A DNA stretch of 64,000 nt from Acidobacteriota bacterium (GCA_018268715.1 JAFDVZ010000015.1:226635-290634); one strand, 5' to 3'; positions 1 through 10,137 are shown, numbered from the stretch's first letter. A program made the numbers and translations. The notes: generated from the sequence alone by a model not told the origin.

Positions 1-1
1 G

Positions 2-1063
2 TGGCTGGCCGCGTCCTGGACTCACGATCCCACCCGTCATCGTTGGCTGTTTGCGGCGCGGCCCGATGTAACCCTGCACAACGGCGCGAAGTGGGATCCC
101 CCGGGCGGCGTCGTGGCGGTGGACGACCGGCGCCCCATCGAGGACATTCTGCGCGGCCTGGCCAACCCGCAGAACGCCATCGTCGTTCGAGGCCCGGACG
201 GCGTGCTGCTTGGAACCGGTCCTTTCCGCATTGCCGAATGGCGGCCCGGCCAGGCGCTCCGGCTCGAGGCGAACGACTCCTACTGGGGCGGCCGTCCGTA
301 CCTGGACGCCGTCGAGATCCGCATGGGCCGCGCCAAGCGCGATCAGTCCATCGATCTCGACGCCGGTCGGGCGGACGTTGTCGAAGTGGCCGCTTCCGAG
401 GTGCGCCGCGTGCAACAGCGTGGCGGGCGGGTGGTCCTCTCGGCGCCCGTCGAGGTGCTGGCTCTGGTGCTCGACGCCGCGCCGCCCGGGCTGGAGCGCG
501 CCCTCCTGCTGGCGGTCGATCGAGCGGCCATCTACAACGTCCTGCTCCAGCGCACGGGAGTTATCTCCGGCGCCCTTCTGCCGAACTGGCTCACCGGTTA
601 CTCGTTCGTTTTTCCGGCTAACATGGACATCGCCCGCGCCCGGGAGTTAGCCGGGAAACAGGCGGTCACTTTCCAGTACGATCAGCAGGACCCGATGATT
701 CGCTCCATTGCCGAGCGCGTCGCCTTGAATGCGGGCGAGGCCGGCGTCACGTTGCGGCCGGTGGCCGGCGGCCCCGCGGCCGTGCGGCTGGTCCATGCCC
801 GTCTCTCCACCGCCGAACCAGGCCCCGCTCTGGTGGAAATCGCCGCGGCCTTCGACGGCCAGGCCCCGCGAGTGTCCTCCGCTGACCCGGCGCAGTTATA
901 CGCGGCCGAAAGCGGAGTCATCGCCTCCCGCCGCATCATCCCTTTGTTTCACCTTCCGGCGGCGGTGCAAATCGGCGCGAACGTACGGGGATGGCCGTCG
1001 CGAAACGCGGGAATCGACCGCTGGCCGCTGGATGAAGCCTGGGTGGAGGACCGCGCCCGATGA
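2..1063 (+). CDS. ABC transporter solute-binding protein, family 5 (5'-truncated by window edge)
   Basis: C-terminal part of a periplasmic extracytoplasmic binding protein of the SBP_bac_5 (DppA/OppA/NikA) type, which captures peptides, nickel or similar solutes for an ABC importer. The frame is open from the first bases of the window, and the early segment VTLHNGAKWDPPGG is the typical family stretch before the hinge. 'GTGPFRIAEW' and 'YWGGRPYLD' are also diagnostic. No start codon or signal peptide is visible because the gene begins upstream. Its TGA stop overlaps the ATG of the histidine kinase (ATGA at 1060-1063), so the two are probably co-translated. That raises the possibility that it serves as a sensor subunit rather than a transport component. 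Substrate cannot be told from sequence. Confidence 0.85.
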   Translation, partial: WLAASWTHDPTRHRWLFAARPDVTLHNGAKWDPPGGVVAVDDRRPIEDILRGLANPQNAIVVRGPDGVLLGTGPFRIAEWRPGQALRLEANDSYWGGRPYLDAVEIRMGRAKRDQSIDLDAGRADVVEVAASEVRRVQQRGGRVVLSAPVEVLALVLDAAPPGLERALLLAVDRAAIYNVLLQRTGVISGALLPNWLTGYSFVFPANMDIARARELAGKQAVTFQYDQQDPMIRSIAERVALNAGEAGVTLRPVAGGPAAVRLVHARLSTAEPGPALVEIAAAFDGQAPRVSSADPAQLYAAESGVIASRRIIPLFHLPAAVQIGANVRGWPSRNAGIDRWPLDEAWVEDRAR

Positions 1064-2826
1064 CGTTCCGCACCAAACTCCTGGTGGTGTCGTCATTGAC
1101 CGTGGCGGGCGCCATCGCCCTGGTCACCGGAGTCGTTTCCGTCGCCAGCCGGCGCGCGTTTGAGCGCGTGGACCAGGAGCGCCGCAGAGTTCTGCTCGAT
1201 CAGTTCGAGCGCGAGTTGGAAGCCCAGGGCCACGAGTTAGACACGAAGATCCAACGGGTGGCGGCCTCGCCCGAATTGCTGCGCATCGCCATCGAGGCCG
1301 AGCGGCGCGACGCCGATTTCTCGCCCTTCAACGACGACGCGCGTTTGCTGGCGGAAGCCCAGGCGCTCGATTTCCTCGACATCCTGCGGGCCGACGGCGT
1401 CATTATCTCGTCCGCCCACTATCCGGCTAAGTTCGGTTATAAGAATGACTGGTTGCTCTCTCCCGGCGACCCCGCGATGAGTAAGTCGTTCCTGACTCGC
1501 GTCGCCTTGCGCGAGGGCGCAGCCGTGGCGCTCGCATCCGAACGCGCCGTTAGCGCCGGCGAGAATCGCGTGTACGCCGGCGGAGGCAAACGCATCGACT
1601 CGGCCTTTCTGGCTGGCCTCGGCCTTGCGCCCGGAGTCAGGCCGTTGTTGTGGCTGCCCTCCGGCGAAGTGCTCGACGCCAAAGGCCCTGTCGGCGACGC
1701 CTGGAAACTCTCGCCGTTGATCGACCAGTTGAAGCGATCCGGAAAGGAGTGCTCGGCGGTGATCCGTTGGCAGGCGGACGCCGCCAGCGCGGAGTCGATC
1801 GTGGCTCTCCCGCTCGAACGCGGAGGCTCCCTGCTGGGCGCGCTGTTGGTGGCCACCAGCCTTCGCGAACAGATCGGCCTGGAACGCTCCATCCTGTGGA
1901 CCGGCGTCGCGGTGGCGGCCGGCGGCATCCTGCTCGGCGTCCTGTTGGGGTGGTGGACCACGGCGCGTGTCACGCGGCCCGTTGCGGAACTCGTATCGGG
2001 CGTTCAGGCGGTGGCGGGCGGCGATTGGAGCGCTCGCGTGCGCGTATCGTCGCACGACGAAATCGGCGCGCTCGCTGAGGCCTTTAACCGGATGACCGAG
2101 CAACTCATCGAACAGCGTGACCGCACAGTGCAGGCCGAGCGGGTGGCCGCCTGGCGGGAGTTGGCGCGGCGGTTGGCGCATGAACTGAAGAACCCGTTGT
2201 TCCCGCTGCAGATCACTATTGAGAACCTGCAGCGCGCCCGCGAACAGCATCCCGACCAGTTCGACGAGGTCTTTCGCGAAAGCACCGGCGCTCTGCTCGC
2301 CGAGGTGCGCAATCTCAAGACGATCATCGGGCAGTTCAGCGACTTCGCCAAGATGCCGAAGCCGGAGATGGAATCCGTGGACCTGAACGCCCTGATACAG
2401 GAAGTCTTGAAATTGTTTGATGCGCAGTTCCACACGCCGGGCGGCCCCAGCATCCAGCCGGTGCTCGAACTCGCGGCCTCCGGCGCCGTCATCGAGGCCG
2501 ATCCGCTGCAGTTGACGCGCGCCCTTCGGAACCTGATACTGAACGCCATGGACGCCATGCCCAAAGGGGGAACCCTCCGGATCCGCACCTCGCGAGTGGA
2601 CGGCATGGCGCGCATCGAAGTGGAGGATTCCGGCCAGGGGCTCAGCGACGAGGAATGCGCGCGCCTGTTCACGCCGTACTACACCACCAAACAGCACGGC
2701 ACGGGATTGGGGCTCGCCATCGTGCAGTCGGTAGTCAGCGATCATCGGGGCCGCATCAGCGTCCGCGGCGAGCAGGGACGCGGCGCTGTTTTCACCATCG
2801 ACCTGCCGGTCGGAGGCGCCGCATGA
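1060..2826 (+). CDS. Membrane sensor histidine kinase, NtrY-like
   Basis: Inner-membrane sensor kinase of 588 residues. A transmembrane segment at about residues 7-30 is followed by a periplasmic sensor region (about 33-275), a second membrane segment (about 278-300) and a HAMP linker (303-352). The HisKA helix carries the phospho-acceptor His374 in RLAHELKNPLFPLQ. The ATPase domain shows an N box (LRNLILNAMDAM), G1 (DSGQGL) and G2 (GTGLGLAIV). The ELARRLAHELKNPL sequence is typical of NtrY-type kinases that partner sigma-54 activators. It overlaps the upstream binding-protein gene and the downstream regulator gene by ATGA on each side, so all three form one translationally coupled operon. 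The signal is unknown; the upstream binding protein is a candidate ligand carrier (inference). Confidence 0.93.
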   Translation: MTFRTKLLVVSSLTVAGAIALVTGVVSVASRRAFERVDQERRRVLLDQFERELEAQGHELDTKIQRVAASPELLRIAIEAERRDADFSPFNDDARLLAEAQALDFLDILRADGVIISSAHYPAKFGYKNDWLLSPGDPAMSKSFLTRVALREGAAVALASERAVSAGENRVYAGGGKRIDSAFLAGLGLAPGVRPLLWLPSGEVLDAKGPVGDAWKLSPLIDQLKRSGKECSAVIRWQADAASAESIVALPLERGGSLLGALLVATSLREQIGLERSILWTGVAVAAGGILLGVLLGWWTTARVTRPVAELVSGVQAVAGGDWSARVRVSSHDEIGALAEAFNRMTEQLIEQRDRTVQAERVAAWRELARRLAHELKNPLFPLQITIENLQRAREQHPDQFDEVFRESTGALLAEVRNLKTIIGQFSDFAKMPKPEMESVDLNALIQEVLKLFDAQFHTPGGPSIQPVLELAASGAVIEADPLQLTRALRNLILNAMDAMPKGGTLRIRTSRVDGMARIEVEDSGQGLSDEECARLFTPYYTTKQHGTGLGLAIVQSVVSDHRGRISVRGEQGRGAVFTIDLPVGGAA

Positions 2827-4175
2827 GTCATCTGCTGATTGTCGACGACGATCCGAACACCTTGGCGTCGCTCGCTCGCGCGTTTCGCTTGAACGGGCAT
2901 GAGGCGACGGTGGCGGATTCTGCCGCTCGCGCGCTGGAACTGCTGCGGGCGCAGACCTTCGACCTGGTGTTCTCCGACGTCGTGATGCCCGGCCGCGACG
3001 GCATTGCGCTGCTCGAAGACATCCGCGGGCTGGGCGTCACGACGCCGGTGGTTATGATCTCCGGACAGGCCACGCTCGACATGGCCGTGCGAGCCACCCG
3101 GCTCGGGGCTTTGGATTTCCTCGAAAAACCGCTGTCCACTGAGAAATTGCTGCTCACGGTGGACAACGCGTTGAAACTCGCGCGACTGGAGCGCGAGAAC
3201 ACCGAACTTCGCAAGCGCGTCGGCAAGCATGAGATCGTGTGGGTCGGCGCGGCCATGCAACGCGTGTTGAACATGGTGCGCCGAGTGGCGGCGGGTGAGT
3301 CGCGCGTCTGCATTCTCGGCGAAACCGGAACCGGCAAGGAACTGATCGCGCGCTCGATTCACGAAACAAGCCCTCGCGCGCAGGGCCCGTTCATCGCGGT
3401 GAATTGCGCCGCCGTGCCGGAGGAACTCATCGAATCCGAGTTGTTCGGACATGAGAAAGGAGCCTTCACGGGGGCCGCCTCCCGCCACGCCGGCAAATTC
3501 GAGCAGGCCCATCGCGGCACGCTGTTTCTCGATGAGATCGGGGACATGCCCGCGGTGATGCAGGCGAAACTGCTGCGCGTGCTGGAGGAGGGGGAAATCG
3601 AACGCGTCGGCGGGGCGCAGCCGATTCGCGTCGATGTCCGCGTCATCGTCGCGACGCATCGGGACCTGGACGCGCAGGTGCGCGCTGGGGCCTTCCGGCA
3701 GGATCTCTACCATCGTGTGTTCGTATTCCCCATCCTGCTTCCGCCCTTGCGGGAACGGCGCGACGACATCCCCGCGCTGATCGAGCACTTCGTGAAGGCC
3801 GTCAGCGAACAGAACGGGTGGAAGCCGAAGCCGGTGAGCGCGGAAGCGGTGCGGATCCTGTCCGCCCAGGATTGGCCGGGCAACGTGCGTGAGTTACGAA
3901 ATTGCGTCGAGCGGCTGTTATTGCTGGCTGACTCGGAAGTCGACGCGGAAACCGCTCGCATCGCCGTGCCGCGGCGCGTGGCGGACGCCTCTCCGTCCGT
4001 GTCGGGACCGCTGGCGGAACGGGTCGAGTCATTCGAGCGCGCGACGATCGTGGCTGAGTTGAAAAGACTCGGGCGGAATATGACGGAGACGGCTAAGTCG
4101 CTGGGGCTCGAGCGGTCGCACTTATACAAGAAGTGCGCGCAGTTAGGAATTGACTTACAGCAGTTGGATGGGTGA
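2823..4175 (+). CDS. Sigma-54-dependent response regulator, NtrC family
   Basis: Cytoplasmic activator of RpoN-dependent promoters, 450 residues. The receiver domain (1-120) has acidic pocket residues DDD at 8-10, phospho-acceptor Asp52 in FSDVVMPG and Lys in FLEKPL. The central AAA+ domain has Walker A GETGTGKE, the sigma-54-contacting GAFTGA loop and Walker B LFLDEIGDM. The C-terminal Fis-type helix-turn-helix (about 410-450) contains NMTETAKSLGLERSHLYKK. The start at 2823 is chosen because the receiver domain begins there and the ATG overlaps the kinase stop. It ends just before a hairpin and converges on the actP operon, its most obvious potential target, although I could not find a sigma-54 promoter there. 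Confidence 0.95.
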   Translation: MSHLLIVDDDPNTLASLARAFRLNGHEATVADSAARALELLRAQTFDLVFSDVVMPGRDGIALLEDIRGLGVTTPVVMISGQATLDMAVRATRLGALDFLEKPLSTEKLLLTVDNALKLARLERENTELRKRVGKHEIVWVGAAMQRVLNMVRRVAAGESRVCILGETGTGKELIARSIHETSPRAQGPFIAVNCAAVPEELIESELFGHEKGAFTGAASRHAGKFEQAHRGTLFLDEIGDMPAVMQAKLLRVLEEGEIERVGGAQPIRVDVRVIVATHRDLDAQVRAGAFRQDLYHRVFVFPILLPPLRERRDDIPALIEHFVKAVSEQNGWKPKPVSAEAVRILSAQDWPGNVRELRNCVERLLLLADSEVDAETARIAVPRRVADASPSVSGPLAERVESFERATIVAELKRLGRNMTETAKSLGLERSHLYKKCAQLGIDLQQLDG

Positions 4176-4198
4176 GGGGCGGACAGAAGCCGCCCCTC
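4174..4198. terminator. Hairpin between convergent genes
   Basis: Perfect 9-bp inverted repeat, GAGGGGCGG at 4174-4182 and CCGCCCCTC at 4190-4198, around a 7-base loop. It overlaps the stop of the response regulator and lies 8 bases from the end of actP on the other strand. There is no T-tract on either side, so it may be a weak bidirectional terminator or an mRNA 3'-end stabiliser rather than a classical intrinsic terminator. Confidence 0.55.
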
Positions 4199-4205
4199 GG
4201 GCGCG

Positions 4206-5780
4206 CTAATGGGCGGTGGCCTGTTCGGAGCCCAGGCCGGTGTTGGCCCGGACTTCCAGTTCCGTGAACTTCGCCTCCGCGGCTTCGTCCACCCGGCTCA
4301 GCAAGGTGCCGAAGAACGCGCCGGCGAAGCCGATCGGGATGCTGAGAATGCCCGGATTCTCCAAGGGGAAAAGCGGGCTCCCATGGATTAAGTGTTTGCC
4401 ATCGGTACCCATGATGCTCGGGCTGACGATGATGAGGATGATCGAACTGAGCAGACCGCTCGCCAGACCCCACACCGCGCCCTCGGTGGTGAAGCGCTTC
4501 CAGAAGATCGAAAACAGGATCACCGGCAGGTTGGCCGAGGCCGCCACGGCGAAGGCCAGCGCCACCAGGAACGCCACGTTAAAGGTGGGCCCCAGCAGGA
4601 TGGCGATTGCGATGGAGATTGCGCCCACCACGAACGCCGTGATTCGCGCCACCTTCACTTCCTGCTGCGGATTGGCCAGTTCGCCGTGCTTCAGCACGTT
4701 GGTGTAGAGATCGTGCGCGAAGGAAGTCGACGCGCTGATGGTCAACCCGGCCACCACCGCCAGAATGGTGGCGAAGGCGATGGCTGAGATGAAGGCGAAG
4801 AATATGTCGCCGGCCAGCGCCTGCGCCAGCAGCGGAGCGCTCATGTTGGTGCCGCCGTTCTTCGAGATGAAGCCCTTGCCCACGATGGTCGCCGCGCCGA
4901 AGCCGAGGAACGTGGTCATGATGTAGAAGCTGCCGATGATGACCATCGCCCACACCACGCTGATGCGCGCCGTCTTGGCGTCGGGCACCGTGTAGAAACG
5001 CACCAGGATATGCGGCAGTCCGGCGGTGCCGAAGATCAGCGCCAGGCCCAGCGAAATCAGGTCGAGCGCGCCGTATGGCGGCTTGTACCGCAGGCCCGGC
5101 TCCAGGAAGTTGACCACCTTGTCGCCGTCCTTCACATGGGCGATGGCGTCGAAAAACTGCACGAAGCTGAAGTTGAAGTGAGCCATCACCAGGATGCTGA
5201 GCAGGATGGTGCCGCCCATCAGCAGGATCGCCTTGACGATCTGCACCCACGTGGTCGCCAGCATTCCGCCGAACACCACGTAGGCCACCATCAGGATGCC
5301 CACGATGATCACGGCCCAGTTAAACGTGATGCCGGAGTCCTTTAACAGCAGCGCCACCAGCGTCCCCGCGCCCACCATCTGGGCGATCATGTAGAACGTG
5401 CTCACGGTGAGCGTGCTGAGCGACGCCATGGCGCGCACGGGCTTCGGGCTCAAACGGTACGCCAGCACGTCGGCCATGGTGTACTTGCCCGCGTTCCGCA
5501 GCGGTTCGGCCACCACCAGCAGCACCGTGAGGTACGCCACCAGCCAGCCCACTGAATACATGAAGCCGTCGTAGCCCTGAAAGGCGATGATGCCCGCGAT
5601 GCCCAGGAAACTGGCGGCGCTCATGTAGTCGCCAGCCACGGCGATGCCGTTCTGCCACCCGGTGATCCGCCGTCCCGCGGCGAAGTAGGCGCTTGCGCCC
5701 GACGACCGCCGCGCCGCCCAATAGGTGATCACCAGCGTGATGGCGATGAAGATCAGGAACATTACCAGCGGGGTCGACAT
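4206..5780 (-). CDS. actP: Cation/acetate symporter (sodium:solute symporter family)
   Basis: Inner-membrane transporter of 524 residues that takes up acetate and related short carboxylates with a cation. It has about 13 hydrophobic segments, beginning with [18 protein letters not shown], followed by the SSS-family stretch [19 protein letters not shown] and an ActP-like '[13 protein letters not shown]'. Length is close to the roughly 550 residues of E. coli ActP. The start at 5780 is set by overlap with the upstream DUF485 gene (TAATG), the same pairing as yjcH-actP in E. coli. With the propionyl-CoA synthetase just upstream it forms an uptake-and-activation unit. ActP-type carriers also transport propionate and pyruvate, so the true substrate here is open. 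Confidence 0.93.
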   Translation of the reverse strand: MSTPLVMFLIFIAITLVITYWAARRSSGASAYFAAGRRITGWQNGIAVAGDYMSAASFLGIAGIIAFQGYDGFMYSVGWLVAYLTVLLVVAEPLRNAGKYTMADVLAYRLSPKPVRAMASLSTLTVSTFYMIAQMVGAGTLVALLLKDSGITFNWAVIIVGILMVAYVVFGGMLATTWVQIVKAILLMGGTILLSILVMAHFNFSFVQFFDAIAHVKDGDKVVNFLEPGLRYKPPYGALDLISLGLALIFGTAGLPHILVRFYTVPDAKTARISVVWAMVIIGSFYIMTTFLGFGAATIVGKGFISKNGGTNMSAPLLAQALAGDIFFAFISAIAFATILAVVAGLTISASTSFAHDLYTNVLKHGELANPQQEVKVARITAFVVGAISIAIAILLGPTFNVAFLVALAFAVAASANLPVILFSIFWKRFTTEGAVWGLASGLLSSIILIIVSPSIMGTDGKHLIHGSPLFPLENPGILSIPIGFAGAFFGTLLSRVDEAAEAKFTELEVRANTGLGSEQATAH

Positions 5781-6148
5781 TAGCGCGCCTCCTTGTTCTG
5801 GCCCTCGGCGGCGCGCCGGCGGGCCAGGTGGTCCAGTACGTTCTTGCCCATCTTGTCGAAGCGGTCGGCGGCGCGCATGTAGGCGAACGCGATGGCCCAG
5901 GCCACGAAGAACTGCGAGAGCGCGAACACATAGGCGATGTTCACAGGCCCGGCGATGGGCGTGGACATGAACTTGGGCGCGTAGCCTACCAGCACCGGCA
6001 GTGCGAAGTAGTAGACGACGAAAAAGATCGTCGCGGGCACGATGAAACGCACCTTGGCGGCCAGCAGATCCTTGAACTCGGCGTTCTGGGCGACAATGTC
6101 CCAATCGCTCATGCCCTTGGGATCCTTCTGCTTATGGGGCGCAGTCAT
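5780..6148 (-). CDS. DUF485 family small membrane protein (YjcH-like)
   Basis: 122-residue protein with two transmembrane helices (about 38-58 and 75-97), of the DUF485 family that almost always accompanies ActP-type symporters. The segment [20 protein letters not shown] precedes the first helix and corresponds to the conserved family N-terminus. A GGGAGG ribosome-binding site lies 10 bases before the ATG. The stop overlaps the actP start, which implies coupled translation and perhaps a fixed ratio of the two proteins. Its biochemical role is unknown; an accessory or assembly role for the symporter is inferred from constant co-occurrence. Confidence 0.9.
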   Translation of the reverse strand: MTAPHKQKDPKGMSDWDIVAQNAEFKDLLAAKVRFIVPATIFFVVYYFALPVLVGYAPKFMSTPIAGPVNIAYVFALSQFFVAWAIAFAYMRAADRFDKMGKNVLDHLARRRAAEGQNKEAR

Positions 6149-6213
6149 ACAGGGCTACCCTCCCAGTGAATTTTGAAATGTCGTTGCTCGGTTTGGAAAG
6201 AATACCACGAAAC

Positions 6214-8127
6214 TCACGCGCCGCGACCGCTTGAGTGCGCCACCGCCGCGCGAATTTGTTCTATGCCCGCTGGATCGTCGAGGCTGGTGAGGTCTCCTGG
6301 ATCGCGGGATTCCGCGATGGCCTGGATGGACCGCCGCAGCACCTTGCCCGATCGGGTTTTGGGTAGTTGCTTCACGAAGTTGACGCGCGCCGGGCGGCCG
6401 ATGGCGCCCAGCAGGCTGTCCACCACGCCGAGAATCTCCTTTTCGAGAGCCGCCGCCATTTCGGGCGTCGCCGTTTGCGAGGCGTCCCTGATGACGGCGA
6501 ACGCCACCGGCGCCTGCCCTTTCAATTGGTCCGCCACGCCCACCACGGCCACCTCCGCGACGGATGGGTGCGACGCCACCGCCTCCTCGATTTCGCGTGT
6601 GCCCAGACGGTGGCCGGCGACGTTGATGACGTCGTCGGTGCGGCCCAGGATGAAGTAGTAGCCGTCGGAGTCCCGCACGCCCCAATCGAAAGTGGTGTAG
6701 ATCAGGCGATCGGGCACGCTGGTGAAATAGGTTTGGACGAAGCGCTGATCCTGCCCCCACACAGTACTCATGCAGCCCGGCGGAAGCGGCGGAATCACGC
6801 ACACCACGCCCTTCTGGCTCGGACCCACCTCCTCGGCCGTGCGCTCGTCCAGCAGCCGGACGTCGTAGCCGTAACAAGGAAATGACGGACTGCCCAGTTT
6901 GGTGGGGAAATCGCCGACGCCGGGCAGTCCGGTTAGCAGAGCCCATCCGGTTTCGGTCTGCCAGAAGTGATCGTAGACGGGTTTCGCGATTCCTTCGGCA
7001 ATCCATCGAGCGGTGGGTTCGTCCAGGGGTTCACCCGCCAGAAACAGATGCCGCAGTGACGAGATGTCGTACTGCGTCAGATAGGCCGGGTCCTGCTTCT
7101 TCAACACGCGGATAGCGGTGGGCGCGGAGAACATCACCGACACTTTGTGATCCTCGACGATCTTCCACCAGACTCCAGGATCGGGCCGGGTCGGCGTGCC
7201 TTCATAGACCACCGTCGCCATGCCGTGCATCAGCGGACCATACACGATGTAGGAATGCCCCACTACCCAGCCGATGTCCGAGGTTGCGAAGAAGGTCTCG
7301 CCGGGCTTGGCCGCGTAGACGTATTCCATCGACGCCGCCAGCGCCACCGCGTAGCCGCCCGTGTCGCGCTGCACGCCTTTCGGTTTGCCGGTGGTGCCGG
7401 ACGTATAAAGGATGTAGGACGGGTGCGTGGACTCCACCCATTCACAGGAGACATCGTCGTCGAGATGCGCGTCGCGGAGCGTTGCGTAGTCGGCGTCGTT
7501 CGCCGACACGGGCTCGCCGGCGTCGAGCCCGCGGTTCACCATCAGGATGTGCTCCGGTTTGCTCGAAGCGAGCCGAAGCGCTTCGCGCAGCAGCGTCCGG
7601 TAGGGAATCACCTTGCCGCCGCGCATGCCGGCGTCGGCCGCCACCACCACCTTGGGACGCGCGTCGTCGATGCGGATGGCCAGCGAGTTCGACGCGAAGC
7701 CGCCGAACACCACCGAATGGATCGCGCCCAGCCGCACCGTCGCCAGCATGGCGAAAATCGCCTCCGGGATCATCGGCATGTACAGCAGGACGCGGTCGCC
7801 CTTGGCGACGCCGAGCCCGCGCAGGATAGCCGCCATCCGGCGCACTTCGGCGTGCAACTCGCGGAAGGTGTAGACACGCTCCGCGCCGGTCTCGGTCGAG
7901 ATGTAGATCAACGCCGGCTGGTCGCCGCGGTCGGCAAGATGACGGTCCACCGCGTTGTGACACAGGTTCAATTCACCGCCAGGGAACCAGCGTGCAAACG
8001 GAGGATTCGAATAATCCAGCACGGAATCGAAGGGCTTGCGCCAATCGATGCGGCGCGATTCGGCGCCCCAAAACTCGTCGCGGCGCTCGATGGACCGCTT
8101 ATGGAAGGCGGCATAGACCGGATGCAT
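6214..8127 (-). CDS. prpE: Propionyl-CoA synthetase (propionate--CoA ligase)
   Basis: Cytoplasmic AMP-forming acyl-CoA ligase of 637 residues, converting propionate (also acetate and acrylate in homologues) with ATP and CoA to the acyl-CoA. The P-loop is YTSGTTGKPKGV followed by QRDTGGYAVALA, which marks PrpE rather than Acs. SDIGWVVGHSYIVYGPL and YFILGRTDDVINVAGHRLGT are further PrpE signatures. The catalytic, acetylatable lysine lies in PKTRSGKVLRR near the C-terminus. A GGAGG site lies 11 bases upstream of the ATG. It sits 23 bases after the outer-membrane protein gene and 65 bases before the DUF485/actP pair, so activation and uptake genes are probably co-transcribed. Control by acetylation of the lysine is likely by family analogy, but no acetyltransferase is in the window. 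Confidence 0.94.
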   Translation of the reverse strand: MHPVYAAFHKRSIERRDEFWGAESRRIDWRKPFDSVLDYSNPPFARWFPGGELNLCHNAVDRHLADRGDQPALIYISTETGAERVYTFRELHAEVRRMAAILRGLGVAKGDRVLLYMPMIPEAIFAMLATVRLGAIHSVVFGGFASNSLAIRIDDARPKVVVAADAGMRGGKVIPYRTLLREALRLASSKPEHILMVNRGLDAGEPVSANDADYATLRDAHLDDDVSCEWVESTHPSYILYTSGTTGKPKGVQRDTGGYAVALAASMEYVYAAKPGETFFATSDIGWVVGHSYIVYGPLMHGMATVVYEGTPTRPDPGVWWKIVEDHKVSVMFSAPTAIRVLKKQDPAYLTQYDISSLRHLFLAGEPLDEPTARWIAEGIAKPVYDHFWQTETGWALLTGLPGVGDFPTKLGSPSFPCYGYDVRLLDERTAEEVGPSQKGVVCVIPPLPPGCMSTVWGQDQRFVQTYFTSVPDRLIYTTFDWGVRDSDGYYFILGRTDDVINVAGHRLGTREIEEAVASHPSVAEVAVVGVADQLKGQAPVAFAVIRDASQTATPEMAAALEKEILGVVDSLLGAIGRPARVNFVKQLPKTRSGKVLRRSIQAIAESRDPGDLTSLDDPAGIEQIRAAVAHSSGRGA

Positions 8128-8150
8128 GAACGAATTATCCTCCGCTTCGG

Positions 8151-9971
8151 TCAGAAGGTGAAGAGCATTCCGAGTTCAGTGCGTAAATCGTGCCACTCGC
8201 GCGCGGGAACGCCGCGCAGCGTGAACATGCCGCCTTGTGTGTTGGTTGCCTTGTTGGCGGCCAGCGTCCGGTAGAGCGATTGTTCGAACTGCCAGGTCAC
8301 CAGCGCGTTGACCTTATAGTTCAGGGTGAAGGCGGTGAAGTCGGACATGGCTCGAACGCCCGACATACGGCGCGCCTCCCGGGCCGGCACGTGATCGGCG
8401 CTGTAGTGAAGGTTCGCGGACCAGCCCGCCGCGCGGCTGGCCGGATTCACTCCGAACCATCGGGAAATGGGCAGGCCGATATCGGTGTTGACGCCCTGGG
8501 TGCGCACCGGTCGTTGCGGGGCGATCACCGGCGCTCCGTTCAGCAGGCCGAAGGCGACCGTGGAGGCGCCGTCGATCGAGGGCGCCGTCGTCACGCCGGT
8601 CAGTCCCGCCGTATCGTTGTAATTCGAATACAGGCCGCCGACGAAGTAGAATCGCAGGTCCTGCCCGTTGAAATACTTCGCCTGGAAGGTCAGCGCCCGG
8701 GTCGGCAGTTGCAGCTCGATCGTGTAGCCGTAGCGGTTCGAGCGGACCTCGCCGCCGCCGGGGAAGGCCGATTTGAACGCCGTGGGCACATCGGAAGCCT
8801 TCACCAGCGCCGACCGCGTCGCCTGCACGAAGCTCACGATGAACTGCGCCGGAGCGACGGCCGGGGCCTTGTCGAACTGCCACTGCGTCACAAAGCGGCC
8901 CTGCACCTCGGGCCGGCCGGAGTCGGCGCCCTGGCGCTCGCCATAGCCGAGCTGGTCGGAGATATTGGTGGGCGTGTTGCCGAATGCCGGCATCGTGATC
9001 GCGAATTCGGGCAGGAACTTCAACTGGCGGGACCCTCCAACGGTGTGGATCCAGCCGGTGCGGACTTGCGGGAGCCGCTCGTACAGCGTGCCGTAGCCGA
9101 GGCCGAGTCCGGTGGTTTCGACCAGGTTCGGGATGGTGGAGGAACCGAAGGGCGTCCAGTCCTGGCCAAACAGGACGAACCAGGAGTTTTTGTCGTTCAC
9201 CAGGCGGTCCAGCCGGCCCCAGGCGGTGCGGAGCGAGAACTGGCTCGAGCGGACGCTCGAGATATTGCGGTTCAGCGCGCGTGTGAAACTGCCCTCGAAA
9301 TCGGCCTCAAAACGGCCCGTAATGGCCCATTTTGGCGAAAAATCGAGCCATTCGAACTGCGCTCCGATGCGCATGTTGCGGGCCCGGACGTGGAATTCCG
9401 GGGAATAGCCGGGGCCGGTGTCGCCGTTCAGATAGGGCAGCGGCATGTCGGTGCCGGAGGGCGAAGAGGTGTCGTAAATGGCGCTCGCCTTGACGAATCC
9501 GTAGGGTTTGACGCGGGCGCCGCTTCCGAGCTTGATGTCGGGGATAAGTCCTTCTCTTTTAACGGGATCCACGGGCAGCAGGCGCAGCGGCGCCACCGCC
9601 GCGACGACGCCCGGACCGGCCGGCGGCGTTGAAACACGCGCGGAAACGCTCTGCGAAATCGGTACAGTTATCGCTTTAGGTGACGTTGTTGCGACCAGAA
9701 TTGGCTCGTTTTTGGCCTTCACTCCGAGGATCATGTCCTGCTCGGACTGGCTAATCAGGCCTTTTTGTCGCAAAACGGACACCAAAAGCCGTCGTTGATC
9801 GTCGGGGCTTGTCGCCGCGTTCAACGAAGCGGCGTCGGCGGCGGTGAGCACGCCCTTGGAGACCAGCAGTTGAACCAGGGGATCGGAGTTCGAGCCGCCC
9901 GATTGGGCCACGGCAACGATAGCGAACAGCAGACATAGCACCGCGACTGGCGCCGTTTTCGGACGCAACAT
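8151..9971 (-). CDS. Secreted outer-membrane porin-like protein
   Basis: 606-residue exported protein with signal peptide 1-23 (cleavage near AVAQS). A helical N-terminal region (about 30-90) is reminiscent of the oligomerisation segment of some porins, then comes a Thr/Ala/Pro linker and a long region rich in alternating aromatic strands (for example VRTGWIHTVGG, FVTQWQFD, FTAFTLNYKV). It ends with a terminal Phe (LGMLFTF), as expected for a beta-barrel. Start 9971 is preferred over a longer frame because it gives the signal peptide and a GGGAG ribosome site. As first gene of the prpE-DUF485-actP run it may be the outer-membrane pore for the carboxylate. I recognise it only as an acidobacterial porin-like family; the function is inferred. 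Confidence 0.7.
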   Translation of the reverse strand: MLRPKTAPVAVLCLLFAIVAVAQSGGSNSDPLVQLLVSKGVLTAADAASLNAATSPDDQRRLLVSVLRQKGLISQSEQDMILGVKAKNEPILVATTSPKAITVPISQSVSARVSTPPAGPGVVAAVAPLRLLPVDPVKREGLIPDIKLGSGARVKPYGFVKASAIYDTSSPSGTDMPLPYLNGDTGPGYSPEFHVRARNMRIGAQFEWLDFSPKWAITGRFEADFEGSFTRALNRNISSVRSSQFSLRTAWGRLDRLVNDKNSWFVLFGQDWTPFGSSTIPNLVETTGLGLGYGTLYERLPQVRTGWIHTVGGSRQLKFLPEFAITMPAFGNTPTNISDQLGYGERQGADSGRPEVQGRFVTQWQFDKAPAVAPAQFIVSFVQATRSALVKASDVPTAFKSAFPGGGEVRSNRYGYTIELQLPTRALTFQAKYFNGQDLRFYFVGGLYSNYNDTAGLTGVTTAPSIDGASTVAFGLLNGAPVIAPQRPVRTQGVNTDIGLPISRWFGVNPASRAAGWSANLHYSADHVPAREARRMSGVRAMSDFTAFTLNYKVNALVTWQFEQSLYRTLAANKATNTQGGMFTLRGVPAREWHDLRTELGMLFTF

Positions 9972-10137
9972 AGCGAGGAAGCTCCCTTTTTCCGCATTCA
10001 GGCGGCGAAAGTCATCGAGATTCGCGCGGAATCGGCGCACTCTGCGTTGACAGCGGCGAGTGTGGATCAATCGTCTTCGATGGTTGTCCTATCAGACAGC
10101 CCGGAAGAATCGTTCCGCCAAAATTGATATTGAGGGT

